Origin: Craspedostauros australis
Taxonomy: Eukaryota > Bacillariophyta > Bacillariophyceae > Mastogloiales > Achnanthaceae
Length of the DNA: 64,000 nucleotides
NCBI GenBank assembly: GCA_026770025.1
Contig: JAMXDE010000033.1
Location: 62,001 to 126,000, forward strand
Direction of reading: 5' to 3'
Positions 18,930 through 31,700 of the stretch are shown here, piece by piece (the first letter of the stretch is position 1; each line of letters begins with the position of its first letter). The translations under genes and the position numbers were made by a program. The notes under the pieces were generated by a model. The model worked only from the letters and a program-made list of their open reading frames with translations. It did not search any database and was not told the origin of the DNA.

Positions 18930-20950
18930 CTACAGTTCCTGCGCAACCACGGTCGGTTGGGGCGTGGATATCGTCATGAGCGTCGAGAGGGAGTGTCGCT
19001 TCTTCTTGACCTTGTTCGTGTTGGGCGGCGACGATTGTATCGCCGTGCGCCTGCCTCGCAGACTGCCCTCCGTGTTGGCATCCGGTTTTCGCGTGCTGTG
19101 CTTGTGTTTGTTCTTATTCTTGTACTTGTCCGAGCCCGTGATGGGACTGACGGCGACCGCGATGGCCCGGCCCGTCGTCTTGGCAACTCCCGTGACGGCC
19201 TTGCCCGTCGCCGTGACACCTTTGACCGTGACCTTGGTGCCGGCCTTGACGGTGGTGGTGACGATGCCCGTGACGGCCTTGCCTGTTTTGTTGGCGGTCT
19301 TGCCGACCTTCTTGGCGCCGACGACGACGGGTGCCGTGACGGCGCTGCCCGCCTTGACGACGCCTCCCGCCACGTTGGTCGCGACGCCCGTGACGGCTCT
19401 GGAGCTGCCCTGGACACCGGAGACGAGGAGCTTTCCCGTGGCCGTTGTGATGTCAACACCCACGCCGACGACAGCATTGACGCCCTGGACGGAGGCGCGG
19501 ACCGTTTTGCGCGTGGCTCCGCCGACCGCACCGACGACGACACCCACGCCTAGGACATCCGCCTTCTTCAGCGCCGCGCCCGTGGTCTCGACGGCGCCGT
19601 TGAGGAATACCCATGGATTGGAGATGTTCCAGCCCGTCGATTTGAGGGAGTCGGCACGTTCCTTCTTTACCTTTTCAACCTCCAACGTGGCTCTGGCGAG
19701 ATGTTCGATGGAGTATCCGGCACCTAGCAGGCTGTGATGTTTGTCAGAGTTTGGTGTGTCACAGTGTGTGGCGGTGTACGGCGATGTGTGGCAGGGAATG
19801 ATGGTACAATATGGTAGAATATTATCCGATGTGTCATGATGCGATGCAATGATTGTGTGAGCGACTTGAATGAGAAATGGGCGCGATCATACCATGCATG
19901 TGGCAGACACGGGGTTCGAATGGCAGGCATTATGAAGATCCTCACAGCACATTTTGACCCATTCAGCGACAAGAATTGAATGCAACGCATGAGCAAGAAT
20001 TGCACTCACGTATTGGCCCGACGCCGCACCGAAAGCGCGAGCTTATGCTTGGACGACTTGCGCTGCGATTTGCGACAATACTCGTAAAAATCTAGATCGA
20101 TGACGGACTCGTTGCTGGGTCTCCATCCGATCGTGACGGGTGCACCCGAGGAGACGGCGGGATGGTCGCCTAATATCATGGGGAATTCGTAGATGGTGAT
20201 CTCATCGAACCAGAGGATGGTCATGTTGGGTGGATGCTTTTTGGTGGTGCGGTTGTACGACGATGACAGGCAGCTGGGCAGCGGTTTGTTGGTGATGGGA
20301 TGCAACGGCGGCATGGCGGATTGCGTCGAGACATGCGACGACGCGGATCGCGACGAGGCGTTCTTGCGGGCGCTCTTCAATAGTTTGGAGCTGGAGGATT
20401 TGGAGCTGAACATGTTCCTCGTTGGCGTCTTGCTGCGTCTGCTGCTTTTTCTGGATGAGGAGGATGTGGGCGACACAAGGGGATTGTTGGGGTGCATGTT
20501 CTCGTTGCTTTTGGCACGACGAGGGTGCGTGGTTGGGTGTGGCCGATGGGGAGTATTTTCTGGTGTGCTTCTGTTTGTGGTCGCATGTCTGCGCGTATCC
20601 AAATCGCTGCGCGGAGGTGAAGATGCTGGAGGCATCGGCGGTTTGTGCGCGATGCTCGTCGGCGAAGGCTGCGGTATTGGGTTTGGTGAGGATACGGGTG
20701 CTGGAGGTGGTGTTGTGGTTGTGGTTGCTTCTCCTGTTGTCAATGTTGTTGTTGTCAATGTTGTTGTCAGTGTTGTTGTCAGTGTTGGTGTTGCCGTTGC
20801 GGTTGGATCCGCTTTTGCGGGAGCTGGCATAGACACGAGCGGGAGACACGGATTGTGGATTTCATTGATGAGCGCTTCATCTTCCTCATCGTATTCAACT
20901 GCGTACTGGTGAGGCATGGGGCTGCTAGGAGTGCTTGCTGCTTGCGTCAT
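18930..20950 (-). CDS. two-exon diatom protein with 'LGDhPAvssGAPvtigW' motif and TGKAVTG repeats, 580 aa
   Basis: Exon 1 (20950-20010) ends at a GTGAGT donor. Exon 2 (19731-18930) begins after a CACAG acceptor; the 278-nt intron joins in frame as RRRANT-LLGAGYSIEHLARATLEV. Residues 1-240 are low complexity (Thr, Pro, Ser, with a polybasic Ser/Lys patch). A conserved-looking block follows (about 245-340): ILWFDEITIYEFPMILGDHP, APVTIGWRP, then a basic stretch and GYSIEHLARA. I recall this pattern (a beta segment, LGDNPS-x-GxPL, later GYS) from many uncharacterised diatom proteins, with no known function. The C-terminal half has Gly/Val/Thr/Lys repeats such as TGKAVTG and ends in a basic tail. 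A full-length LINE lies 83 bp beyond the stop on the same strand. Confidence 0.75.
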
Positions 20951-23221
20951 GGTCAGCTGTTGCCTTTGACTTTGTGTCTGCGTGTTTGCTTCCGTGTCTA
21001 TCTGTATCTGTAGCTGTATCTGAGTCTGTCTGTGTGTCTGCTGGTCTATCGGTGTCTGCGTGTATGGCGGGTTTGGCAGCAGTTGTTCCCTTGTGGAGGC
21101 TGGATGCTTCGCCTCCTTGGTTCCTTGATCACTCCAACAAGGATGATGTAGTTGTTCCCCTCTTGGATGAGTCGAGCAGCACGCCTTCTGATGGATCTGC
21201 CAGACTTCACGGAGCTCCACGAACGTCGCAACAACTTCTCTCGATGTTGTGTGTGTATTTCTCGCGCCAACAAACAAACAAACCAAGACCGTCGCCAACT
21301 CTCCGATTGCGCTTCGCTTCTTGTTTTTCTGTCCTTTCTTTTGTGATGAATGGAGTTGTGCAGTATGTGCGGTATGTTCGCTGTCGTGTGTGCTATCGCA
21401 GTCTATGTCGTTGGAATGCAAGAGAGCACGATCACTCTGCTATTTGACTATGGCACAGCTGCGGGATGGTACCGATCTCAATGGTTGATGATGCTGCTGG
21501 CGCGGGCTGCGATCTTCGCCAGTGGTCGGAATAGACGGTGGATTGCTATGTCACGCGTTTGTGGTCCTGTTTTGCGCCGAACCCGTTTGGCTCAGTATGT
21601 GTGTGTGTCTGTGTGTGGTGGCGTGATTGTGGACTGCTTCCTACTTGGGCCAGCCTTTCTTTCCTCCCTCTTCCCCTTGTTTCTCTCCTTTTGTCTCCTT
21701 GGCGGGTTGTGGTTGCCCTCGCAAGACACAACACAACACGACACAGGAGAGAGCGAGAGGCGGGTTCTCGTGATACTCTTGTACTCTGTCCTCCCTCTTG
21801 CGCGTTCCCTCACTTTGTCTCTCTGTCTGTCTTGCTGCCTCTATCTCTCTGTCTATCTCCGCCTTTCTGTCTATCCTTTCTGTCGTTTCTTCGCGCCTGT
21901 TCGGACCCGCTTTTGCCAAAGAGGTGCCCTTCTCTCTCGGGATCGTCCTTTGTCACCTTTGGCGCCGCCTCTGTCGATCCTCTGTTGCTGAGGAGAGGTG
22001 AGGTGAGTGAATGAGCGATGATGGTGATGATGATGCTCAAAACAGGGAATGAGAGCTGATCGTTCGCGGTACTCCGTCACACAATCGCTCTCTGTGCGCA
22101 GAATTCTCGCGTTGTCATCACACACATCTCTTGTGCACAACCATTTCGTTCTACCTCCCAAAGTAGAAAACGGCCTGCCTGAACAACACAAAACACGGCG
22201 AGCCTGCGTTGGTCATTGTGATAAATTGCGAAGCCCACCACGCGACAGTCGTCGAGTTCTTTTCCTTTGCTTCCACTTATCGTTGTTGACGCCAGAATGT
22301 TGAACCATGTGCTTCGAGGTCGCTGCTTCTCTCATTGCGAGGTCCGGGATCACTCCGAATTTTGGTTCGTCTCTGTTTCCGTTCACGTGTTGGAGCGGTC
22401 CCGTTGCACAGGCAGACTGAACATATGATTGATACAAATGATTTCTGGGATACGCGGTGATATATGTACATATGTTTTATAACATGGCCGCATCGAGAAA
22501 CCAACAAACCATCAAACGAGAATCATCAATTGCGGCTTCGGTTTCGCGATGTCTTTGACAAGATGGCGCCACAAAGTGATACGCTGCACCCATGCCGACA
22601 GTGCGCAGATGGCGATTCCAATTCCTCCATACCTTTGGCGAGAAAGATCAAATGGGCGAAGGACGTTGCGCGGTAGTCATGAGGCAATGGGATGAGGGAC
22701 AAGTAGGTAAGCAATGGCAATGGAATAGCAAGCAGTATCGTAGTCGTGTGTTAGATCCTCATCGTTCGCGTTGATCCAAGGTGATGGCGAACGCGTGCTA
22801 TCGCAAGACTTTGTCGCCCAGCGCTCGCCTTGGCATCCGAAGCGCGGAGGAAATCAGGCGATTGCGAACTTCGTGTGATCGCCGTTGTCGCCTTGTTCCG
22901 TGGTTGGTCCTGTGGTACCGTACAGCCCAAGCACGTATCTGGCGATGTGACACCCTGTGATGCACTGTGCTGTGCTTTCGCTGCTGTTGCTTGTGTGTGA
23001 TGTGCATGACATGGTGTGACATGGCATAAGGGTTTTCACCGTGTTCTGGAGCAAAGGAGAACAATTGCCATCGCATCACCCATAATCTTATCAACATCAC
23101 TCTCTTTGTTCGCACAACTCGAAAGCAAACGCACACACACGCACGCACGCACGCACGCACACAAACTCTCCAACGGCCCAGGTCCAAAATCGCACTCAAC
23201 AACATCCCAGTACCCTGCACC
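20951..23221. other. 2.3-kb intergenic stretch, pyrimidine-rich
   Basis: It holds the 5' leader and promoter of the minus-strand gene at 20950 and then the upstream region of the small gene at 23222. A CT-rich tract (TCTGTCTATC-like units) runs through about 21790-21900. Open frames on both strands there are products of the simple sequence. No gene is supported. Confidence 0.5.
23131..23160. repeat. CA/GCAC microsatellite
   Basis: GCACACACAC followed by tandem GCAC units, about 60 bp upstream of the small secreted-peptide gene at 23222, probably in its leader. Confidence 0.85.
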
Positions 23222-23491
23222 ATGTCGACAACACAATCAACGCCCACGACGAGTACACAGCCAACTCTACGATACCACCCTGGCCTGCGGCGTCCAACCG
23301 CTCATGTGTTGATGCTGCTGATCGGATTGTGCATCCTCGTCGTTCCCAGCATCGATGCGTGGCGAGGCAGCGGCATGCGTGGAACTCCACAGCCTGCACC
23401 GAAGGTCGTGCTGCCATGTCCTCCCGTCATCAGCGTGGACAACTGCGTCAAGTATCTCCTACAGAACTATCCGGATCAGGAACTCAACTGA
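23222..23491 (+). CDS. small secreted peptide precursor A, 89 aa (LPCPPV-DNC family)
   Basis: The ATG follows a CA-rich leader (TACCCTGCACC|ATG). A polar N-terminus is followed by a hydrophobic stretch, residues 28-44, ending SIDA|W, a plausible signal-peptide cleavage site. An internal ATG (23312) would give a more ordinary signal peptide. The mature part is only about 43 residues: Gly/Pro-rich, then LPCPPVISVDNCVKYLLQ and a short acidic tail. The two cysteines are spaced as in the gene at 34208, whose C-terminus matches this one closely, so the two are paralogues. I know no named family. Size, signal and two cysteines suggest a secreted or wall-bound peptide; its function is unknown. Confidence 0.7.
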   Translation: MSTTQSTPTTSTQPTLRYHPGLRRPTAHVLMLLIGLCILVVPSIDAWRGSGMRGTPQPAPKVVLPCPPVISVDNCVKYLLQNYPDQELN

Positions 23492-24627
23492 ACGTGGACT
23501 CATCACTACATACTGCACTTCCAACCAAGCACGCCAAATAGCAAAAGGCAGCATCATCGACACCGACGGCAGCGTCAACCATGGCAACATCAAAAGTTGC
23601 ACTGTCCAACTGCGCTGCTTCGCAACCCATAGCCACAGCATGACGACAAACATCACCAAGCCGGCAGCTTGAGATCGCGGTGACGCGCCACGTTTACCCC
23701 GATGGGTGTCAACCCGTTGGCGCTCATCGTGCGACATGGCTGATCTCTGCTCGATGGCACGGTGCGGTCTTACAGACGCATCCTGGCCGATCTTTTCACG
23801 TCCAACCAGCTGCTGCTGCCTCATAATTCTCTTTGCACACCATAAGCGACCCTCGCTTCCAATCCAAGAGGGTCTGCTCGCATCACACATACACGCATCC
23901 ACAAGCTTATCGCGAACGTCCACACTCCATGGCCTGCTCCTTGAACACACTCACTCGCATACCTACTCGTCGCTCTGCGCGTTGAACCACAGGCAATGAA
24001 GACTAGCGCGTCTCCAATGTCGCAAGCTGCATGACAGCAAGCCACAGCACATACTATCATACCCATCCATACATGTAACAACAAACACTTAATAGTTCCC
24101 CACCAAACAAGAGCGCTGACTTTCTCGTCTCGCCTTGAATCTCACACTCGCCGCCATCGCTGATTCGTGATGCGGAATGACGAATCAAGATCCAAAGGGA
24201 TCGAGAACAGGAAGAAGTGCGAGTGAATCTAGAATCTCACCTCTCCGTGCCATCCTTGTTCGTCTCCGGGCACGAATTCTCACGACACCGATTCCCGAAC
24301 GTTGTTGAATTCAAGCCAGAAGGAACACAATTGTCGGCACGAATCCGAAGATCTCATCCTCGCCATACTTTGTGAAGCACACGTGCTCTGTGAGCCCCCA
24401 GAACGTTGACGCTGAGGCGGAGGGGCAGATGCAAAGGTGAAGACAGGGTGTTCGTGCCTGTCCGTGCTCTGCGCTCGCCAGCGAATCCAGCATTGTGGAG
24501 ATTTGGCACGATTTGTGAGGTTGACTCCGACGAATCAAAAGTCATGCACAAGCCCACGCAGCGTCCGTTGATGGCGATGACCGTTAACGAGGAGTTGCGA
24601 AAAGGCATATGAATCGATGACTCAATG
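23492..24627. other. intergenic stretch between peptide gene A and the copia element
   Basis: 3' flank of the peptide A gene and spacer up to the target-site duplication. Short open frames on both strands carry no recognisable domain. Confidence 0.5.
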
Positions 24628-24632
24628 CTCCG
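24628..24632. repeat. copia target-site duplication, left
   Basis: CTCCG directly before the left LTR, repeated directly after the right LTR at 33783-33787. Five bp is usual for Ty1/copia integration. Confidence 0.9.
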
Positions 24633-25319
24633 AGTTGAGATTCAATGAGGGACAGACTAGTACCGAACACGGTATCAACCCGATGGGAGAAATTCCTGTT
24701 TTGGCGCGAAATCTTCCGACTTGATTGACCACCAAACCTTTTTCTCCTCCTTTCTCTCCTCCATTCACGAATCCATCATGACTCAAACCTGACCGACCTG
24801 ACTCACACCCCACCTGGGAACTATATGCTCTTCAGATCCTCCTTACTAAAACTTATCTCGATTCCTTCATTGCTGATGACCACCACACTACCACCGTGGT
24901 CTCAGCATGCGTATCCAACTTGCTTCAACTCAAGCAATGGAATCCGAGTGTCAGCTTCAGCCACAGCCACTGCTTCATGACCGTCACCACTGATTGTCAT
25001 GACCTACACTGCAGTGTAACTACATGTGCGGAGAGCAAGGTACTGTATTGACTGTCTACTCTGTTGCACTGAATCAAGTGCATCAGTGCAGGGTCTCGCC
25101 AAGTTGTGTGGCATCGTTTCTTCACCCTACTAACACCAATAAGCTAACTCATAATAACGGACTAGGATTAGCTACAAAGCACTCTACTTCTCATCGTTAC
25201 AAGTTATAACTATTCAAACAGCACACCTCTCTTGAACTGCATCACACGGCTATCCCGAAGCCGGCAGATTCACGAGGCATTCTCCACCGATTCGCGACGC
25301 CTACGCACGAATCCTAACT
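24633..25319 (+). repeat. left LTR of copia element, 687 bp
   Basis: The ends are AGTTG...TAACT, giving the inverted tetranucleotides AGTT/AACT instead of the usual TG/CA. I compared it with the right LTR line by line and saw no difference. A 61-codon open frame inside it (25024-25209) recurs in the right LTR and is not a gene. Confidence 0.95.
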
Positions 25320-25746
25320 GGTAGCTGCGAGTGGTTGCCAAATACTCTCTTATCAACTCCACCGAGCATCTTCCTCTGCCAACCGATCGCAAGAGTCTCT
25401 CTGAGACGAAGCCAAAAGGCACAGCTCGAAGACCGAGCTTCCAACAAGGACCACGTCCTCACCGCATGCATCTGATCTGAAATCAGATCCCCACCGCTCG
25501 AAAACCGAGCCACTCAAGAGGACAAAAGTCCCAGCTGAAGGTAAGCGACCCAAGGTCGAACTTCAGTAGCCTCTGCCAAAGCAAGCAATAACCGCACTCG
25601 CCGACCGAGTGCGAGCCCCTCCAAGCCTGCATCGAACTTCAGTGCACACCTTCCCAACGAAGTGAAGTCGAGCAAGAGCAAGAGAAGGCAAACAGATCGA
25701 TCCCCTCGAAGTCCGAAGACTATTCGAGAAGTCCCCGTCATCCATC

Positions 25747-28700
25747 ATGGCGGAAGAGACAACTCCTGCCACGCTGGAAGAGCTGCAAGCGCAGCTCGAA
25801 GCGATCACGGTCGAGAACGCTCGCCTCACACAGGCGACGTTGGCGGCCGAAGCCGCTGCAGAAGCAGCAAACGCGGCCATAGCCACTGCCCAAGCAGCGG
25901 CGACAGCCACCACGACCCCAAGCCGTCCCGGTCTCGAGCGCAGCCGCTCCGCTGGCGACACAAGACCTCGAACGGAACAGTCCTTCCTCGGCGACAGCAT
26001 CTTCGACATGGAAACCCCCATGCCCAAGAAGAGCAGAAAGTCAGAAGAGGACAGCGAAGACGACGACCACGACCTCTCTGGGAAACCAACCGTTCCCATC
26101 ATGGGAGGTATCCTCAAGCAAGGACGCAACTGGGTGCCCTGGACCGCAGGCGCGCCGAACGGGCATTGGACGGGCCTCCAAGACGAGTCACACACCAGGT
26201 GGACCAACTCTCAACAACAGAGAATCCTCCATAACGGTGCTGACTCAACCAACCAGTCCAAGCGAGAGCAAGGACTCACCGACAAGTTCAAGAAAGGAGG
26301 GAACATCCAGCAGTTCATTCGCCTGGTGCGAAACCACATGGCAAGAACCGGACTCCTCACCATGGCGTACATCGCTGACGCCAACGCAGAGTCAGGAATG
26401 ACTTGCGTCTTGGACTCACCAGCCGCCTTCACTCTTGAAGATGCCACCAAGCACTTCGACGAGTTCCATCTGAAGTGGGATCACTACGACGTCCAGAACA
26501 ACGAGACAGCCTCAGCGTTCTTCCGTGACAGTCTTGATCCAGCCCTCGAAGACCAACTCATGAACCGAATCGAGCCGAAGTTCCACGATAACTTCATCAC
26601 TCTCTTCGTTGAGTTCATGAACAGCAACTCGGCCAACTCCTTGGATGAACAAGACGCCCTCGCAGCCAAGATCCGCGAAGTCAACTGCAGACGTTTTCCA
26701 AACGAGAACGTTGGTCTCATGGCAGTCCACCTCCGTGCTCTTTGCAAGCGCCTCGACGACGCCGGTCGCTTCGACCTTCGTCTCCTCCGAACGATCCTCG
26801 ACGCCTTCCTGCAGGCTGGAGGACAGATCCGGTCTGGTGAACAGTACCGACGTCCTCTCTATGTGATGAAGGATAACCTTGAGGAAATCCTCATGCGTCT
26901 CCCCGTCTTCACGTACGAGTACGCTCGCCCCCAGCTTGCCGCAAAAGATCTCACATGGATGGCAATCTGCAACAAGGCCGAGGCGTCGTACGAAAACGAA
27001 GTGCGCGGAAATCGCTGGCATGCCATCAGGCGTACCAGAGACAGCAACGTGCCCAGGTACTCGTACGCCAACAACGCCGTCCAGAATCCAAGCGCCAACG
27101 TTCTCGAGCAACACAAGGGTTTCTCCAAGAACGACGGAAGGAGAAACAACTTCAAGAAGCCCAAGGAACGCGACGCCAAACGCAACGCCAGCCAGGGCTG
27201 GTCGTCCAAAGCTCCCAAGCCCGGTGAACCACAGCGCAAGCTTGTCAACGACAAGACTTTCATGTGGTGCGCCAAGTGCCGCCGCTGGCGTCTCTCGCAC
27301 AACACTGAGAGTCATCAGGACAACTTCAAGTTCAAGGCGAAGGCAAAGGGCAAGCAAGCTCCCAAACAGGACAACCTCTCCATTGACATGGCTGCGTGGA
27401 CATGCTTCACAGCCGCCTCCAGTCAAGACGAAGACACCTGGTGGTCTCTCGTCTGGAACCTCTTCACCTCCTTCAACTACTTCGGTAGCATCGTTGGAAT
27501 GGTTCTCCTCTTCGCCTCACTCCAAGTCATCACTATCGGAGTAGAGTATGGGTGGTACATCGCGGCAGCAAATGCCTGGATGCTAATTGCCGTAACTCTA
27601 CTACTCCTCCACACGAACGTACCACGAAGACCTGACTCAATCAACTCTGCTGATCTAGTCTACAACAAGGCACGAGTCAAAGAACGGTACAAGCAAGTGC
27701 ATAAACGTCCAACACACTTCAATGGAGCCGTGAAACGCAGTCTCTACGATCTCGTAATGGAAAGTCTCGACCCAGATGGACCCAAACCCGTGAACGTGTC
27801 GAAAGGAAACTCCCCACGAACAAAACGTGTGTGGCGTCCCCAGGCTCGGACCAAAACTCGCAATCACAGATCAAAACGTCGTCACTGGAACCAATCGAAA
27901 AATTCCACTTATGGTAAAAACCAAACACCCACGACAGCAAAATTGCCCCGCCAAGAAGGTCGCACCTCATCCATCTCACGAAATCTCTGGAGCCTGTACC
28001 CAACTCGCGGAATTGACTTGATGTATGATCGAAGTCAAAAGCAACAATGTGACAATGACATGCCCGCACTACTCACTCTGCAAGGTCTAGCCTCCTTCTT
28101 CTCCAATCGCAATGCTTTCGCATCTCCAGCTAAAGCTGAGAGTTATCTCTCACCCGATGCTCCATTCGAACTCGTTTGGGACAGCGGAGCATCAATTTCT
28201 GTGACAAATGACCTCAACGATTTCTGTTCTACTCCAAGTCCTCCACCAAGACCGACCTTTCTCAACGGATTCCTCAAGAAAATCCAAGTGAATGCGTTGG
28301 GAACCGTCGAATGGTATGTCCTTGATGTAACTGGAAGCCCTCGCAAATTGCGACTGCCTGCTTTCCATGTTCCCGAATCAAAGGTCAAGCTAATCAGCAC
28401 TTCCAGTCTCCTTGAAGAGTATCAGGGCGAAACGATCGTTTTCAACAAATCCTCCTGCAAACTCAGCGGAATCCTGGGAAACGACGATCGCAACGCAATC
28501 GTAGCGAATTACAAGAAGTCCACAAGGCTACCAACATCAGTCGGCTACAGTGCCGACAACATCCATGACGTGCCAGCTGCACTAACTTCCATCGTCTCCA
28601 CCGTGTCGGACCACAACGTGAACCTCACCCAACCGCAAAAGGAACTTCTTCGGTGGCACTATCGTCTCGGACATTTATCCTTCAGTCGAGTGAAGTTCCT

Positions 28701-31700
28701 GCTGCGTTCGGGTACTCTCACCGGGTCAGAATCGTCTAGAAAGATGCACACAGCTGCGGCAAGGGTCACAAGCCTCCCGCTTTGCGCTGCATGCCAATTC
28801 GGAAAGCTGCACCGTCGCCCTTCCCCAGGAATAACTCAACATGTCGTCCGTGACAAACAAGGAGTTTTGCGCACCGATCACTTGTTCCCTGGACAACAAG
28901 TATCAGTGGACCACTTCGTCGGTCGAACGCCAGGACGCCTCTTCTCAGGACGAGGCAAAGGCGATCCAAACGAAATGTACAAAGGCGGAGCCATCTTTGT
29001 CGATCACGCATCAGGATACATTCACGTGGAACCTGTGGCAGCGCTAACCACGCACGCCACCCTCGAAGCCAAGGAACGGTTCGAACTGATGTGTCGTGAT
29101 GTTGGAGTCCCCGTACGATCGTATCTATCAGACAACGCCACCACCTTCACCTCACCCGAATACTCCAAACACCTTGAAATCTTCCATCAAGTCCATCGAT
29201 TCGCAGGTGTCGGCGCACATCACCACAACGGAATAGCCGAGCGAAGCATTCGAACAATTGTCTCAATGGCCCGAACCATGATGATGCATCAAAGCATCCA
29301 CTGGCCAACGATGTTTGATGCTCAACTATGGCCAATGGCCGTCGTACACGCCGCGTACATCTACAATCGCGTGCCTAATCCCGCCACCGGTCTCACACCC
29401 TACGATGTTCTATCACGCATCCGTCTTCCCCTCAAGCAACTTCATAACCTGCACGTATGGGGCAGTCCAGTCTATGTCCTTAACAAAGCGCTGGCCGATG
29501 GACGCAAGATACCCCGATGGGAACCAAGAGGAGAGAGATACGTGAACATGGGTCTCTCTACGAAGCATGCTTCAACCGTACCTCTAGTCCTATCACCACG
29601 GACAGGTTCAATCACCCCTCAGTTCCACGTCGTGTTCGATGACTGGTTCGCAACGATTGCTACCGACTTGAAGCAACTTCCAAGCTATCAATCGGAAGAA
29701 TGGACTCGCATGTTTGGTGACACCACCTTCCAATATCCATTCGATGACGACGATGTGGAATCAATGGAGCAGGACGACATCTTCGCATCAGACACGCGAG
29801 ACCACAACCGGTTACAACGCAACGACGATAACACTCCACCACCGAGTTTTGATACGCGAAACCAACAAACCATCCGTGAAAGAACGCCACAGGTATTGGC
29901 GAAAGGGTCGCAACCAATGACACAACAGATCCCCGATCTCATGAGTGAAGCTCTCGCCCCTCCGATGCCAGTTTCAGAGGGAGCCAACAGGCAAATGTCC
30001 TCGACAGAGGGAGCTCCCGATGAGTCCCCGGTACCTGACTCTACTATAGAGTCACCGGATCAGCGAACACTTCAACCGCAATTGAGCTCACCTCTCCGAG
30101 AATCACCAACATTGGAATTAGCAACTCCATTACCACTTCCAGCTCCGACGCCAATTCAGACGAGCTCCACGCCACCCATGATACCTAAGTCTGAGCCAAC
30201 GCCAGAAAGACCTCAAAGCACGAGAATTCGCAAACAACCAAAGCGATTCACGTACGCACGTATGGGAGGCAAAGCAGCCTGGCTGGACGACGAAGACACC
30301 GATGATTACTACTTCTGCCCTGCAGTAGCTACCTTGGAAGAGATCGAACAGGCCGCAACACCCAGGGAACTGCACCCCGACTCATCATCGATCATCACAT
30401 TCTCACAAGCTATCGTCGATTGCTTACATACAATCGAACCTCTCCAACGCAAAGGTAGCGACTCTCTCTCCATCGATCTACACCAATTCAAGGTGGACGC
30501 TCACTACTTGTTGCGCAGACTCCGAGGTCGATTCAACACCTTGAATCCACAGCCAACCAACGTCGTCCTCCCAACGTTCGCTCCAAAGGCGGCTGAAGTA
30601 GAAGAAGCAAGCATCAACATGGCTGACTGGTGGCAACCGGACCCCGACAACATGACCGAGGAAGGAGCGACTCCATTTCAGGAGACGTACAACAACTTTC
30701 ACTCGGACATGGAGGACCATTTCGAGAAAGACCTCAACAGCGTCTTTCTCAACGAAGACCTCCTCCGACTGGCCACTGACCACGCCGTCGAGCAATTCGT
30801 GGAGAAGCTGAGCACCTTCATCAGTACTGGCACGATGGAACCCCACTTCGACGCTCTCGACTTCATGTCCAAGGCCAAATCAGGGCCATGGTACTACCAA
30901 GACCCCGAACATTTGATGAACCAAGGGTACCTTCCACCCAAATCTGCGTACAACGCAGAAGCGTTCGTCCAAAGGACTCGCTCCGTGTGGAATGCGATGA
31001 TCGAAAATCATCATTACCGTCTCGCATTCGAGCTACTCCGTCGCCAAGTGACGACGATCCGACCAGGACCGTGGCCACTTCCAAGCGAATACGAGATTGA
31101 GCAATTCGTCCAAGGCATGATTGAGTCGAACACGGCGCCACTCACTTCGGCCCCAGCGACTCGCTCCGCCAACAAAGGATCCATGCTCGACATCGACTCG
31201 TCATCCACGCTCGACATCAACCCGTCGTTCATCCTCGACACAGCGAAGTGCATTCCACCAACTACATGGGCGAACATCGAACAGCATGCCTACTCTGTCG
31301 CAATCATCGAGCCACAGAAGGATGCAACAAACTACCCCACCTACGTCGATAATCGCATGATCAGCTACTTTGCCGCAGGTGGCGACTTGGAGATCGCCGA
31401 ACGCACCTCGGTGTACAAGGCATCCAACACCGACCCGGATACTCTCTCCTTCGACGAAGCCATTCGCGACGACAACAAAGACGAGTGGATGCAAGCCGCC
31501 GAAAAGGAGATTCGAGATCTCACGGAAAAGGGCACGTGGGAGGAAGTGAAGAAGATCGACATCAAGAACGATCGCATCTTTCCAGGAACCTGGGTCTTTC
31601 GCCGCAAGCGCCTCCCCGACGGAACCATCAAGAAATACAAGGGACGCTGGTGTTGCCGTGGAGACCTCATGCAAGAGGACTCCTCCACCTACGCACCAGT

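Noticed and set aside
19905-19925. GGGGTTCGAATGGC resembling a tRNA B box
   Set aside because: No T-stem complementarity and no A box at the right distance; it lies inside the intron of the 18930-20950 gene.
21790-21990. overlapping open frames on both strands in CT-rich sequence
   Set aside because: Simple-sequence artefact (CTGTCTATC-like units).
25024-25209. 61-codon ORF repeated at 33487-33672
   Set aside because: It lies within the LTRs, so it recurs because the LTRs are identical; no evidence that it is a gene.
26512-27426. 304-codon minus-strand frame inside the copia gag region
   Set aside because: Shadow of the gag-pol frame.
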